Virus record (IMG/VR): IMGVR_UViG_3300037148_000041
Location: 1-51,941 of that record
DNA: 51,941 nucleotides
Origin: a virus
Reading direction: 5' to 3' (one strand)
The position numbers were made by a program, and so were the translations under genes. The notes under the pieces were generated by a model. The model had not been told where the DNA came from. It saw only the letters and a list, made by a program, of their open reading frames with translations, and ran no database searches. The first letter of the stretch is position 1. The number at the start of each line of letters is the position of its first letter. Of this stretch, positions 15,199-24,013 are shown piece by piece.

Positions 15199-15798
15199 TT
15201 GCATCAAATCGCCTCGGGCGTGATCGGTGCCGTCAATCCATCGATCCCGGTTTCCGTCCAGATCAGCATCGGGTCCGCCGTCAGTGCGGACTTCACCCCC
15301 GCACCGCAATACGCCACGCCGGGCGCGCTCACCGCATCAATCGACGGAACCATTCTCACGGTCACCGCGGTCGGGTCCGGCACCGTCGTGCCGGGGATTG
15401 CCCTAGCTGACCTCACAAGCGATCTCTTGCCGGGTACGACGGTCACCGGACAGCTTTTCGGGACGCCGGGCGGCATTGGCACCTATTCCGTCAACCAGGC
15501 CCAGACGGTCGCCTCTGAGGCTATGACGACGTCCCTGACACTGATGGCGCAAATCCAGCCGATTACTTGGCGCGACCTCCAGCAGCTTGATGGCGTGAAT
15601 CTCGGAGGGGTCAAATGGAAGGCCTATCTCTACGGCGAGGTCGATGCGATTGTGCGTCCTGAGAAGAAGGGAGGCGATCTCATCACGATTTCGTCCGGTA
15701 GACATCAGGGTGTATGGTTGATCACGGAAGTCTTGGAACAATTCCCGGACTGGTGTTGTGCGGCGCTGGTCCAACAAAACGGGGCATATTCATGTTGA
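15199..15798 (+). CDS. Head-tail structural protein with one inserted beta repeat
   Basis: TTG 15199 follows TAGGAGG. The flanks (VSVQISIGSAVSADFTPAPQ and the C-terminal QPITWRDLQQLDGVNLGGVK, GRHQGVWLITEVLEQFPDW) form one small structural protein of unknown class. About 70 residues of the Gly/Thr-rich module (ASIDGTILTVTAVGSGTVVP ... [19 protein letters not shown]) are spliced into its middle. It may be a tail terminator or head-closure protein. Confidence 0.65.
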   Translation: MHQIASGVIGAVNPSIPVSVQISIGSAVSADFTPAPQYATPGALTASIDGTILTVTAVGSGTVVPGIALADLTSDLLPGTTVTGQLFGTPGGIGTYSVNQAQTVASEAMTTSLTLMAQIQPITWRDLQQLDGVNLGGVKWKAYLYGEVDAIVRPEKKGGDLITISSGRHQGVWLITEVLEQFPDWCCAALVQQNGAYSC

Positions 15799-17429
15799 AC
15801 AGGATCATCGGAATCGCGGCGGCCGCATTGGTCTCGTTCGCCATGCTGGCAGCCCCGGTCCAGGCGCAGAAATCATCCACCTACGGCAAGGTCGAGCAGC
15901 CCTGGTATCCGCAGGGCAAGATCAGCGGCGGTATCTCGGTTAGCGGGACGTCCGCGGCAACGGCATTGCCGGCCGCAGGCCTCGTCGCTTGGGTTTGCAA
16001 TACCGGGTCGACGAATGACGCCTATCTGGCCTTCGGCGGATCGAGCATTGCCGCCGTCGTCGCCGGCACCACCGGCAACGGGACATGGCTGAAGGCATCA
16101 ACCTGCGCGCCATATGACCTTTTCCCGCCCTTCGCGTCGGCTCCGAATACTTACATCGCGGCGATCACGTCCTCCTCGACCACGACCCTGACGGTTGAAA
16201 CCGGAATCGGGACACCGCCGCAGCAGTTGGTGGCTTCTGGAGGCGGCGGGGGAGCCGGCGCAGTCTATGGTCCAACAGCGGCCGGACTGGCTGCGGCGAA
16301 TCCCCCCGTTCTGGTCGGCGGCACGGTGGACGGCACCGCGACCGGCGCGGTGAACAATCTCAAGGTGGCCGGTGGTCTTGCTTATATCAACTGTGCGAAC
16401 TGCACGGGCTCAGGTGCTTCAGCAGCTGACGAGGCGGCGATGGTCGCCGGGACGTCTCTGTTTGCTCCGAGCGGCGGATTCTTCCAGACCACGGCCACTC
16501 TCAATCCTCTGACGAACCTTCAGCAGGGTCTCGTTCAGATGACGGCGCAACGCGCCTACTTCACGAACGTTCGAAATTCGTCAGGTGCCGAACTAGGATT
16601 GACCGCTGCGCCGTTTATTATAGGCGGTCCAGGCACGGCGGGATCGGCGGCTGGTGGCATCCTGACCGTCCAAGGCGTTGCGTCAATGACGCCGTTTTTG
16701 ACAACCACGACGCTAAACGCCGAGACAACGAAGGTCATCGGCACGGTCAATCAGGGAACGTCGCCTTGGATCGATACCGCCAACCAAGGGACTGCCAACA
16801 CACTCGCCAATGCGTGGCCATCTAAGATCACCGACGGCACCAACGGCCCTGTAGCGGTCAAGCCTGCCAGTACGGCTGCGGTAGCAACAGACACCTCACT
16901 CGTCACGACCAAGAGCCCTAATTCTCCGGATGTGCCGTTCGCCGCATCGATCTCGTCATCGATCACACGCTCTGCCAACACGACGACCTACACCGCCAAC
17001 ACGGGTTGGAACAACGGAACGCCGACGTTCTTTTCGTTCACTGCGGCGTGCCGCGTCAACGGCGGGCAGGTCCTGATCCCAAGCATCCACATCTGGTCGA
17101 GCGCCAATCCGACATTGAAGCTCACCGGGTATCTCTGGCTGTTTTCCGCTGTGCCGGGCACCAATGTCGCAGACGATGCGACGTTCACGATCGCCTCGGC
17201 AGACTACGCCAATCTCACCGGGAATTACGGCGGCTTTGCCTTCTCGCTGGTCAATGATCAAGCGTCTGGCGCGGCCAACAGCGGCGTATCGTTGACGGGC
17301 GTGACCTACCATGGAAAGTGTGCATCCGGCTCAACGACTATCACCGGCATGGTGCAGGTAGGGGATGCATATGTTCCGGCCAGCGGTGAAGTTCTTACTG
17401 TTATTCTCGACACCATCGGATTGAACTAA
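15792..17429 (+). CDS. Large virion-type protein with Sec signal
   Basis: The 545-aa product starts at ATG 15792, overlapping the upstream gene by 7 nt. Residues 1-26 form a Sec signal (MLNRIIGIAAAALVSFAMLA, cleavage near VQA). The mature chain is Gly/Ala/Thr/Ser-rich with beta repeats and a linker GGGGGAGAVYGPTAAGLAAA, like phage fibre or spike shafts. A C-terminal jelly-roll-like domain is likely (WLFSAVPGTNVADDATFTIA and YGGFAFSLVNDQASGAANSG, ending in GEVLTVILDTIGLN). That final part resembles short phage proteins near tail fibres. No enzyme motif is seen. Confidence 0.65.
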   Translation: MLNRIIGIAAAALVSFAMLAAPVQAQKSSTYGKVEQPWYPQGKISGGISVSGTSAATALPAAGLVAWVCNTGSTNDAYLAFGGSSIAAVVAGTTGNGTWLKASTCAPYDLFPPFASAPNTYIAAITSSSTTTLTVETGIGTPPQQLVASGGGGGAGAVYGPTAAGLAAANPPVLVGGTVDGTATGAVNNLKVAGGLAYINCANCTGSGASAADEAAMVAGTSLFAPSGGFFQTTATLNPLTNLQQGLVQMTAQRAYFTNVRNSSGAELGLTAAPFIIGGPGTAGSAAGGILTVQGVASMTPFLTTTTLNAETTKVIGTVNQGTSPWIDTANQGTANTLANAWPSKITDGTNGPVAVKPASTAAVATDTSLVTTKSPNSPDVPFAASISSSITRSANTTTYTANTGWNNGTPTFFSFTAACRVNGGQVLIPSIHIWSSANPTLKLTGYLWLFSAVPGTNVADDATFTIASADYANLTGNYGGFAFSLVNDQASGAANSGVSLTGVTYHGKCASGSTTITGMVQVGDAYVPASGEVLTVILDTIGLN

Positions 17430-17430
17430 A

Positions 17431-19455
17431 ATGCGCCGCCGCGAATTTCTCACCGGAGCCGCCGCGCTCGCAGCCTATGCACAGGTCCGTGAGGCGGAAG
17501 CGCTGACGGTGGCACAGCGGCTTGCTCTCCTTGGGGGAGCGGGGAATGTCCCTGGAGCCGGTCCGGTTCTATGGACGCCACTCGCGCTCGGCCCCAGCCT
17601 CGTCGCGTGGTGGGATTCGCAGACGAATGTGGCCCTAAACGGTAGCACCGTTTCATCGTGGACTGATCGAGGGCCAAGCGCGCTCGTCGCATCGCAAGCC
17701 ACGACGGGGAGACAGCCGAACTACAGCGCTACAGCCCGCAACGGGAAGCCCGGCATCTCGGGAACGCGATCACAAAATCTGGCGTTCAATTCTACCACGA
17801 TGCCTCCTGCGGCAAGCAATTTCACGGTCGCCATCTCTGGCTACACTGTTGCAGACGGTAACAACACCGAAGTGTTGTTCAGCTATGGTGACTTGTCAAA
17901 CACAGCGGCACCAACGCTTGCTATCTACAAAGCAGGAAATCCTTACGCTGATCAGATGGAGGTACTGTCAGCTGGACAGGCGTGTGCCATTGGTGCATGG
18001 GGCGGTTCAGATATTTTCAACGTCTTCCAGAAATCAAATTCTGGGCTTGCGTATCAAAACAACAGAGACGGCAATGCGCCCATAGCAAGCGGCACGACAA
18101 CAGTCGGCACCACGAACACAACCATTGGCCAAATTCTTTCTTGGCCATCAGGCACAGACCTGCAATCTAACGGTACCGTGCAACAAATTGTTATTCTCAA
18201 TCGTGCAGTTACGCTGGACGAATTGAACAAGCTGGCTGGCTGGGAGTCTTGGTACAACGGTAAGAATGGCGCAAATCTCCCCCTTAACCATCCGTATCGG
18301 TACCGTGCGCCGTATGTAAGCGACAACTTTGCAAATCAGGGCCCCGTTAAGCAGATCATGAACGTAACTGCGTGGCCGGACTTGCAGACTACGGGGAACG
18401 CCCAGGTATCGACAATCCAACCACTCACGGCAGTCTATGACGTTTACAGCCTGCAAATCGCTATACCGAACGCGACCGGAGAAACGCTCACCGGAGGGAC
18501 GCTGACCGCAAAGGCGGCGGTAGAATATCCCGTTGGTAGCGGGAATATCCAGAACATCACATTTGGCGGCTCAGCTAACGGTTCAACCGCTGGTGCAATG
18601 CTAGTTTCGGATTTGATGACGCTGACCACACCTATCCCTGCAAACGTAATCGCTAATATCAGAATATACGGTCAAAGCAGCAACAGCACCTTCGCCACGA
18701 ACAGCACATGGGAAACCGCATCGGGCGGAGCAACACAATTCGGTGTGACTACGCCAGATGTAACCACGGGGGCTGGGTGCTCGAACTCTATACCTAATCT
18801 TGCTTGGACGGCTTGTATCGCTGCCGGTAAGCATAACTTCAGAGCAATGCTAGCCACTGGCGACAGTATTTGCTACGGCATCGGTGAGTCTGGTACTAAT
18901 GCTTGCGCACCAGGCGGTGGCGTGTTTGTGCCTTCTTTGTCCCCCTACATGGCCGTCATGAATTGTGGTCAGCAGGGTGACAGTATCGCGGGATGGGCTG
19001 CAAACCACACCTATCGAGGAGCACTAGCGCCGTGGTTCACTCACTTTACGACTAACTACGGCATTAACGATGGTGCAAATCACACCGCTATCATTGCAAA
19101 CCTCGCGATCATGGCGAGTTTCTTCGCGACTTACGGGAAGTTTATTCCTGGAACGATCACGATCAAGGGTTCAAGCAGCGATAACTTTGCGACGGCTGTA
19201 AATCAAAGTCCTGACTCAGGCGCGCCAGAGCGGCATCTAGTGACTCTTAATGTGAGAGCACAGCCGACGTTCTTTGAAATCACGATACCACTCGAAGACG
19301 GAGACGGAACCGGGCTTTGGCGGAATCCTGGTGACGGATCGGCAACGGCGCCACCCACCGGAACCGGAACGCCGTGGGTCGGAGTACATCCGAACTCCTT
19401 CGGATATGGCTTGGTTCAATCCTATGGCGGTGTGAACCCGGCGTTAGTTACCTAG
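17431..19455 (+). CDS. Tat-exported lectin-like plus SGNH/GDSL hydrolase-like protein
   Basis: The 674-aa product has a twin-arginine signal MRRREFLTGAAALAAYA. Residues about 50-280 look like a concanavalin/LamG-type lectin fold (VAWWDSQTNVALNGSTVSSW, NGKPGISGTRSQNLAF, ALDEL-type end of repeat). The C-terminal 200 residues resemble an SGNH hydrolase: block I GDSICYG with Ser479, block III TNYGINDG with Asn546, and block V GVHPNSFGYG with His653. The usual Asp three residues before that His is Val650 (GTC where GAC would encode Asp), so activity is uncertain. Such enzymes often remove acyl groups from surface polysaccharide. An acyltransferase remnant lies just downstream on the other strand. 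Confidence 0.7.
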   Translation: MRRREFLTGAAALAAYAQVREAEALTVAQRLALLGGAGNVPGAGPVLWTPLALGPSLVAWWDSQTNVALNGSTVSSWTDRGPSALVASQATTGRQPNYSATARNGKPGISGTRSQNLAFNSTTMPPAASNFTVAISGYTVADGNNTEVLFSYGDLSNTAAPTLAIYKAGNPYADQMEVLSAGQACAIGAWGGSDIFNVFQKSNSGLAYQNNRDGNAPIASGTTTVGTTNTTIGQILSWPSGTDLQSNGTVQQIVILNRAVTLDELNKLAGWESWYNGKNGANLPLNHPYRYRAPYVSDNFANQGPVKQIMNVTAWPDLQTTGNAQVSTIQPLTAVYDVYSLQIAIPNATGETLTGGTLTAKAAVEYPVGSGNIQNITFGGSANGSTAGAMLVSDLMTLTTPIPANVIANIRIYGQSSNSTFATNSTWETASGGATQFGVTTPDVTTGAGCSNSIPNLAWTACIAAGKHNFRAMLATGDSICYGIGESGTNACAPGGGVFVPSLSPYMAVMNCGQQGDSIAGWAANHTYRGALAPWFTHFTTNYGINDGANHTAIIANLAIMASFFATYGKFIPGTITIKGSSSDNFATAVNQSPDSGAPERHLVTLNVRAQPTFFEITIPLEDGDGTGLWRNPGDGSATAPPTGTGTPWVGVHPNSFGYGLVQSYGGVNPALVT

Positions 19456-19665
19456 CTACTTAAGCGCGACTTCGATTCCGCCTCGAACGACAACGACCCG
19501 ATGTGGCTGGAGAAGGCGCCGCGATGGACGCTCAATCAGATACCAAGATCCAATTGCCACAATGTAACTTGCGCAGATAACCGCAATCGTGATGACGCCA
19601 TGCGCCCCATGGTTCTGAGCGATCGCGCGGAGCCCGTCCAGCGGAAGAATGCGGCCGTTATGCAT
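19456..19665 (-). pseudogene. Internally deleted acyltransferase-3 (OafA-like) remnant
   Basis: The minus-strand frame encodes GRILPLDGLRAIAQ, the typical N-terminal motif of membrane O-acyltransferases, joined almost directly to TIAVICASYIVAIGSWYLIE followed by RPSRR, the typical last membrane helix and its IERP end. A full protein of this family has around ten helices and 350 or more residues, so some 280-300 residues are missing. The family acetylates O-antigen or other glycans and is often phage-borne for seroconversion. Its stop abuts the stop of the SGNH-like gene. Confidence 0.6.
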
Positions 19666-19769
19666 GATGCGCCCTAATTGCTCGGCACGAAGGGTAGCAA
19701 GCCTGGGGTTAACTGTCCAACCAGACAGAACCCCCCGCTCCCTCAGGGATAGCAGGCAAGGAAACAAAG

Positions 19770-19841
19770 ATGAGGACAGCACTGGAGATCAACTTCGCGC
19801 TTTGGGGAATGATCATATGCGTGATATTGAAGATTTTCTAA
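19770..19841 (+). CDS. 23-aa single-span membrane peptide
   Basis: ATG 19770 has AAGGAAACAAAG upstream and reads to TAA 19839-19841. The peptide MRTALEINFALWGMIICVIL plus KIF is a single hydrophobic helix. It precedes the neck gene by 10 nt. Its ribosome site and membrane character support translation; a role in membrane association or lysis timing is only a guess. Confidence 0.5.
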   Translation: MRTALEINFALWGMIICVILKIF

Positions 19842-19851
19842 TGAGGAATGA

Positions 19852-20598
19852 ATGACTCCCGCCCCTACGGTCTCCAATATCCTCGCCTCGATGGGGTCGT
19901 TCCTGACCGCTGTGCTGCCGAGCGATGTCGTGGTCGTCCAGGGCCAGCCGAATCGGGTAGCTGCGCCGAGCGCTCCTAGATATGTGGTGATGTCGCCGCC
20001 GCGGTATGATCGTCTCGAGACCAACGTCGATTCCTACGCGGACGCGAAGTTCACCGGATCGATTGCTGGCAACACGCTGACCATATCCGCAGTTGACCCG
20101 AAATTACCGAACGGTTTGATCGGCGTCGGATCGACCGTATTGGGCGTCGGCATCGCGGCTAACACCCAGGTCACCGCCATCCTCACCGGAACCGGCCAGA
20201 TCGGGACATATACGATCGGCGGGGCACCGCAGACGGTCGGATCGGAGACGATTTCCGCAGGCGCGAAGACCGTGACGATGAATGTCAAGGCGACGATCCA
20301 GCTTGATTTTCACAGCGCCGACGAGACATCGGGCGATTTAGCCAATGTCGTTTCGGCTTTGATGAGGGATTCCTTCGCTATTGACCAGTTCGCGAATCAG
20401 TCTCCGAACTACGGGGTCGTCCCGCTCTATGCCGATGACGCACGACAAATTCCGTTTTTGGACGATTCTCAAATGATCGAATGGAGATTCGTGGTTGATG
20501 CCTTAGTCCAAGCAAATATCGCGGTTTCCGTAAGTCAGACCTTCTCTGACAGCATCGCGCTCGATCTGGAGAGCGTTGACGAGGAATTTCCGTCTTAA
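19852..20598 (+). CDS. Phage neck / tail terminator protein with one inserted beta repeat
   Basis: The 248-aa product matches the neck-terminator type found before DUF3383 sheaths: APRYVVMSPPRYDRLETNVD, QLDFHSADETSGDLANVVSA, RDSFAIDQFANQ, VVPLYADDARQIPFLDDSQM and a C-terminal VQANIAVSVSQTFSDSIALD. Residues about 65-138 are the same Gly/Thr-rich module seen elsewhere (KFTGSIAGNTLTISAV ... GTYTIGGAPQTVGSETIS), placed between two strands of the core. Confidence 0.78.
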   Translation: MTPAPTVSNILASMGSFLTAVLPSDVVVVQGQPNRVAAPSAPRYVVMSPPRYDRLETNVDSYADAKFTGSIAGNTLTISAVDPKLPNGLIGVGSTVLGVGIAANTQVTAILTGTGQIGTYTIGGAPQTVGSETISAGAKTVTMNVKATIQLDFHSADETSGDLANVVSALMRDSFAIDQFANQSPNYGVVPLYADDARQIPFLDDSQMIEWRFVVDALVQANIAVSVSQTFSDSIALDLESVDEEFPS

Positions 20599-20670
20599 TT
20601 GTGGATTGTGGCGGTTCGTGTTATCGGTCTCGCAGGCCTTGGCCAATTCCGTTGCGAGGGGAGAATAGCC

Positions 20671-22659
20671 TTGACGAGTATACCCGCGAGTCTCTTTGTC
20701 AACGTCGTCCCGAGCGTTCTTCCGGCATCCGGCAACCAGCTCGACGTTATCACCATGGTCGGTACCGCCAGCGCGCGGGTTCCGATCGGGGCAGTCTACA
20801 GCTTCGGCACCGGTCCGGCGGTCACCACCTTCTTCGGTGCCGGGTCGGCGGAGGATATCGTCGCCAACGGCGGGTCCGGCAAGGGTTCCGGCTATTTCGG
20901 CGGCTTCACGGGCGAGGACTCGGTTCCCGGCGCCATCCTGTTCGCCCAGTACAATCAGGCGGCCGCGGCGGCCTATCTCTGGGGCGGCAATGCCGGGGCG
21001 GCGCTCACACTGGCGCAGCTTCAGGCCCTCACAGGATCGCTTACGGTGGTCGTGGATGGCTACAGCCACGTCATCAGCTCAATCAGCCTGGCGACCGATA
21101 CCGGCTTCTCTGCGGCAGCCGCATCGATCCAGGCGGCATTTACGGACCCGACCGAGGCCAGCTTCACGGCATCGCTCGGCGCATCCTTCACCGCCTCGGC
21201 CGGAAGTCCGACGACAAAACTGGTTGTCACTGCTGTCACCGGGTTAATCTCGATTGGTGACACGGCTATTGGAACCGGCATCCCATCCAACACCACGATT
21301 GTTTCACAGGATACCGGCGGCACGCCCGGCGGTGCCGGAACCTACAATTTGTCGAATGCTAACACGGCATCCTCGGCATCCTGTACTTGCACTTCTAATG
21401 TGCTCGACGTCACAGTCGATACGGATCACCTGCTTTCGGTCGGGCAGACCGTCGTCGGAACTTCTGTCGCGACCGGCACGATCATCACGGCGCAAATCGG
21501 CGGCACGGTCGGAGGTGTTGGCACCTATCACGTCAGCGGTTCCCCGCAACAGATCGCCTCTGAGGCGATGACCAGCGCGGCCACTGCTCCTTTGGTGACG
21601 TTCGACTCGCTGTCCGGCGCCTTCGTGATCACCTCCGGCATCACCGGGATCCCGTCGACCGCAGCGGTCGCCACCGGCACGCTGGCGGCTCCGCTGCTGC
21701 TGACCTCGGCCACCGGCGCGGTCCTATCGCAGGGTGCCGCAGCTGCGACCCCGGCCTCGTTCATGAATGGCGTCGTCGCCGCGACATCGAACTTCGTCTG
21801 CTACAAGACGACCTTCGACCCGGACAATGGAACGGGCAACACGCTGAAACTTGCCTTCGCGGCATGGAAGAACAGCTATCAGATCAACCGGTTCGCCTAT
21901 GTGGTCGGCGATACCGACGTGCTGGCGGTCGCGAACCCGCCCCAGACCGAGACGATGGGCTACATCCTCGCCAACAACGGGGACTCCGGCACCTTCCTGA
22001 TCACCGAGACCGCTGGCGAGAACATCGCATCGTTCGTTTGCGGTGCGGCAGCGGCGATCGACTTCGAGGAAGAAAACGGCAGGATCACCTTTGCCTACAA
22101 GTCGCAGGCCGGCCTCGTGGCATCGGTCACGACCGCGACCGCGGCGATCAACGCCGGCGGCAGCCCGCAGGTGCAGGGATCGTTCGGCAACGGCTACAAC
22201 TATTATGGCGCAGTCGGGTCAGCGAACCAGAATTTCCAGTTCCTGCAGCGCGGAACGGTCACCGGGTCGTTCAAATGGTTCGATAGCTACATCAACCAGA
22301 TTTGGTGGAACAATCTCCTCCAGAACACGCTGCTGAACTTCTTGGCGACCGCGAAGTCGATCCCGTTCAATCAGGCCGGTGCTGCATCCATCGAACAGGC
22401 GCTGGCGGACCCGATCGCGGCCGGCTTGAACTTTGGCGCCGCGGCACCGGGCCCCATTTCTTCGACCCAGATTGCCGAGGTCAACACCCAGGCCGGGACC
22501 AATATCGCCCCGACGCTTCAGGCGAATGGCTACTACCTTCAGGTCGAACAGCAATCCTCGGCAGTGCGCGCAAACCGCGGGCCGTGGGCGGTGACACTTT
22601 TCTACTTAGACAGGGGTAGCTGTCAAAGCATCAGCTTGAGTTCGGTTGCCGTTCAATAA
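20671..22659 (+). CDS. Tail sheath protein (DUF3383-like) with two inserted beta repeats
   Basis: TTG 20671 is preferred because GAGGGGAG lies 7-8 nt upstream; the frame extends back to 20599 without a site. The 662-aa product has DUF3383 features: SIPASLFVNVVPSVLPASG, AEDIVANGGSGKGSGYFGG, FVCYKTTFDPDNGTGNTLKL, YGAVGSANQNFQFLQRGTVT and WNNLLQNTLLNFLATAKSIP. DUF3383 proteins form the contractile sheath, so the tail is myovirus-type. Residues about 170-305 are two tandem copies of the mobile beta module (21183-21390 and 21390-21577). Confidence 0.85.
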   Translation: MTSIPASLFVNVVPSVLPASGNQLDVITMVGTASARVPIGAVYSFGTGPAVTTFFGAGSAEDIVANGGSGKGSGYFGGFTGEDSVPGAILFAQYNQAAAAAYLWGGNAGAALTLAQLQALTGSLTVVVDGYSHVISSISLATDTGFSAAAASIQAAFTDPTEASFTASLGASFTASAGSPTTKLVVTAVTGLISIGDTAIGTGIPSNTTIVSQDTGGTPGGAGTYNLSNANTASSASCTCTSNVLDVTVDTDHLLSVGQTVVGTSVATGTIITAQIGGTVGGVGTYHVSGSPQQIASEAMTSAATAPLVTFDSLSGAFVITSGITGIPSTAAVATGTLAAPLLLTSATGAVLSQGAAAATPASFMNGVVAATSNFVCYKTTFDPDNGTGNTLKLAFAAWKNSYQINRFAYVVGDTDVLAVANPPQTETMGYILANNGDSGTFLITETAGENIASFVCGAAAAIDFEEENGRITFAYKSQAGLVASVTTATAAINAGGSPQVQGSFGNGYNYYGAVGSANQNFQFLQRGTVTGSFKWFDSYINQIWWNNLLQNTLLNFLATAKSIPFNQAGAASIEQALADPIAAGLNFGAAAPGPISSTQIAEVNTQAGTNIAPTLQANGYYLQVEQQSSAVRANRGPWAVTLFYLDRGSCQSISLSSVAVQ

Positions 22660-22674
22660 TAGGAGAATCCCGTC

Positions 22675-23106
22675 ATGGGAGCCGTCACAGCCGCCAACGT
22701 AATCTACACTCTCAACATCCCGTTGGTGTTCCCGAGCCCGCAGCAGATTCAGGGATTCGCCACCGATGAGGTGCTCGACATCCCGCAGATCAGGTCGGCG
22801 GAAACGATGATGGGCGTCGATGGCGTGCTGTCGGTCGGCTTCGTGTTCGTGCCGGTGATGCAGACGGTTTCATTGCAGGCGGATTCGGCATCGAATGACG
22901 TGTTCGATACCTGGTGGGCGCAAATGCAGGCCACGCTGAACAGCTATCTGGCTTCGGCGACGATCCTGATGCCGTCGATCGGCATGAAGTACAATCTCGT
23001 CGGCGGGATCCTGACCGGTTACAAGCCGCTTTCCAACGCCAAGAAGCTGCTTCAGCCGCGGACCCATGAGATCACCTGGCAGAGCATCGCGCCGGCACCG
23101 ATCTAG
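22675..23106 (+). CDS. Tail tube protein
   Basis: The 143-aa product directly follows the sheath gene, with AGGAGAATCCCGTC before ATG 22675. Size, beta-rich sequence and position are those of the inner tail tube: LNIPLVFPSPQQIQGFATDE, SVGFVFVPVMQTVSLQADSA and a C-terminal ATILMPSIGMKYNLVGGILT. It would polymerise as stacked hexamers inside the sheath. A terminator follows. Confidence 0.75.
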   Translation: MGAVTAANVIYTLNIPLVFPSPQQIQGFATDEVLDIPQIRSAETMMGVDGVLSVGFVFVPVMQTVSLQADSASNDVFDTWWAQMQATLNSYLASATILMPSIGMKYNLVGGILTGYKPLSNAKKLLQPRTHEITWQSIAPAPI

Positions 23107-23132
23107 ACGCGGGTTTAATTTTCTACTAAACG

Positions 23133-23157
23133 AAGGGCTCCCGATGCGGAGCCCTTT
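23133..23157 (+). terminator. Rho-independent terminator after the tube gene
   Basis: AAGGGCTCC (23133-23141) pairs with GGAGCCCTT (23148-23156) around CGATGC, followed by a T run at 23154-23158. Sheath and tube are needed in many copies, so a terminator here would separate them from the low-copy baseplate genes. Confidence 0.75.
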
Positions 23158-23160
23158 TCC

Positions 23161-23358
23161 ATGTCCGAAGAACCCGCCGAGAAGTGCCGACGTTGCGGCG
23201 ATGCCCATGAGATCATCGCATGTCCTAATGTGAAGGCTGTAGAGTTTGATGGGTTTCAGCGGATCAGCCGGGTCGAGTTCTTGGTCCCTGTCGACTTCCA
23301 CCGGCAGGCTATCGGCGAGGCTGCGCCCAACGCTTACCCGACGAAAGGGCCAAAATGA
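23161..23358 (+). CDS. Small Cys-motif protein before the tail chaperone
   Basis: The 65-aa product has a zinc-knuckle-like start (EKCRRCGDAHEIIACPNVKA) followed by a beta segment and VEFLVPVDF. Similar short CxxCG...CP proteins accompany tail genes in related phages. The start at ATG 23161 lies in the terminator's tail with no clear ribosome site. It ends in ATGA overlap with the chaperone gene. Confidence 0.6.
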   Translation: MSEEPAEKCRRCGDAHEIIACPNVKAVEFDGFQRISRVEFLVPVDFHRQAIGEAAPNAYPTKGPK

Positions 23359-23861
23359 CCCGCAAGACCAAGTACGTCACGGTGCCGGAGTTGCCGCACT
23401 GCGATAACCGCGACCTCAATAAAACCTTCTTAATTACCGAGTGGCCGGCCGCGCGCGCGGACCGATGGGTATCTCGACTGGCCTTCGTGGCGATGAAAGG
23501 CGGCGGATCGCTGCCGCTCGACCTCCGCGGCATCGGCTGGGAGGGCGTCGCGATCATAGGAATCAACACGATGTTGCGTGGCTCGATCGACCCGGACATC
23601 ATGATCCCGATCGGTGACGAGCTCTTAGAATGCGTCCAGATCGTGCCGGACCCGAAACAGCCGAGCTCGGCGCGCGCGATCAATGAGCTCGCCGGCGATA
23701 TCGAGGAAGTGCAGACCCGGTGGTGGCTGCGCGATCAAGTGGTTAGCGTGCATGTAAATTTTTCATTTCTCGACGTCCTATCGAGCCTCGTGTCCTCAAT
23801 TCTGGCGTGGCATCCGCCCACGACGGACTCGCCGAATACCCCAACGTCTCCCCCGGCATAG
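23355..23861 (+). CDS. Tail assembly chaperone, zero-frame product
   Basis: The 168-aa product has the tail-chaperone pattern KYVTVPELPHCDNRDLNKTF, LITEWPAARADRWVSRLAFV, DELLECVQIVPDPKQPSSAR and DIEEVQTRWWLRDQVVSVHV. The conserved fold ends near residue 136 at HVNFS; the last 32 residues in this frame look like non-conserved readthrough. Position before the tape measure gene is that of lambda G / GT-type chaperones, which keep the tape measure unfolded during tail assembly. Confidence 0.78.
   Translation: MTRKTKYVTVPELPHCDNRDLNKTFLITEWPAARADRWVSRLAFVAMKGGGSLPLDLRGIGWEGVAIIGINTMLRGSIDPDIMIPIGDELLECVQIVPDPKQPSSARAINELAGDIEEVQTRWWLRDQVVSVHVNFSFLDVLSSLVSSILAWHPPTTDSPNTPTSPPA
23756..23762 (+). 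promoter_or_regulatory. Predicted -1 ribosomal frameshift site
   Basis: The heptamer A-AAT-TTT (AAATTTT) fits X-XXY-YYZ in the chaperone's reading frame (GTA AAT TTT). It sits at the exact point where the conserved sequence ends. Slipping back one base continues into the frame of the 23807-24013 product without a stop, giving a 219-aa fusion. No pseudoknot was worked out downstream. Confidence 0.5.
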
Positions 23862-24013
23862 GATTCCTGCTTTCGCATGACAAATCGCTGGCCGGTCCGC
23901 TGAATACGGTGCTCGGGCTGGAGGACATGTACGACCTGATCGAGGTGGTGCTGACGGACGCCTTTAATGATAGGCTGGTCGAGAAGCGGAATCGGGACCG
24001 GGAGCAGGGCTGA
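23807..24013 (+). CDS. Tail assembly chaperone C-terminal (frameshift) domain
   Basis: This frame overlaps the end of the chaperone gene and encodes SAHDGLAEYPNVSPGIGFLL followed by NTVLGLEDMYDLIEVVLTDA, a pattern typical of the T extension in tail chaperones. It is open back to the slippery site at 23756, so it is probably made as a -1 frameshift fusion; separate initiation at GTG 23807 is the alternative. The stop overlaps the next start (TGATG). Confidence 0.68.
   Translation: MASAHDGLAEYPNVSPGIGFLLSHDKSLAGPLNTVLGLEDMYDLIEVVLTDAFNDRLVEKRNRDREQG

Noticed and set aside
20599-20670. N-terminal extension of the sheath gene from 20599
   Set aside because: No ribosome site at 20599, whereas TTG 20671 has GAGGGGAG at normal spacing and gives the expected sheath start.
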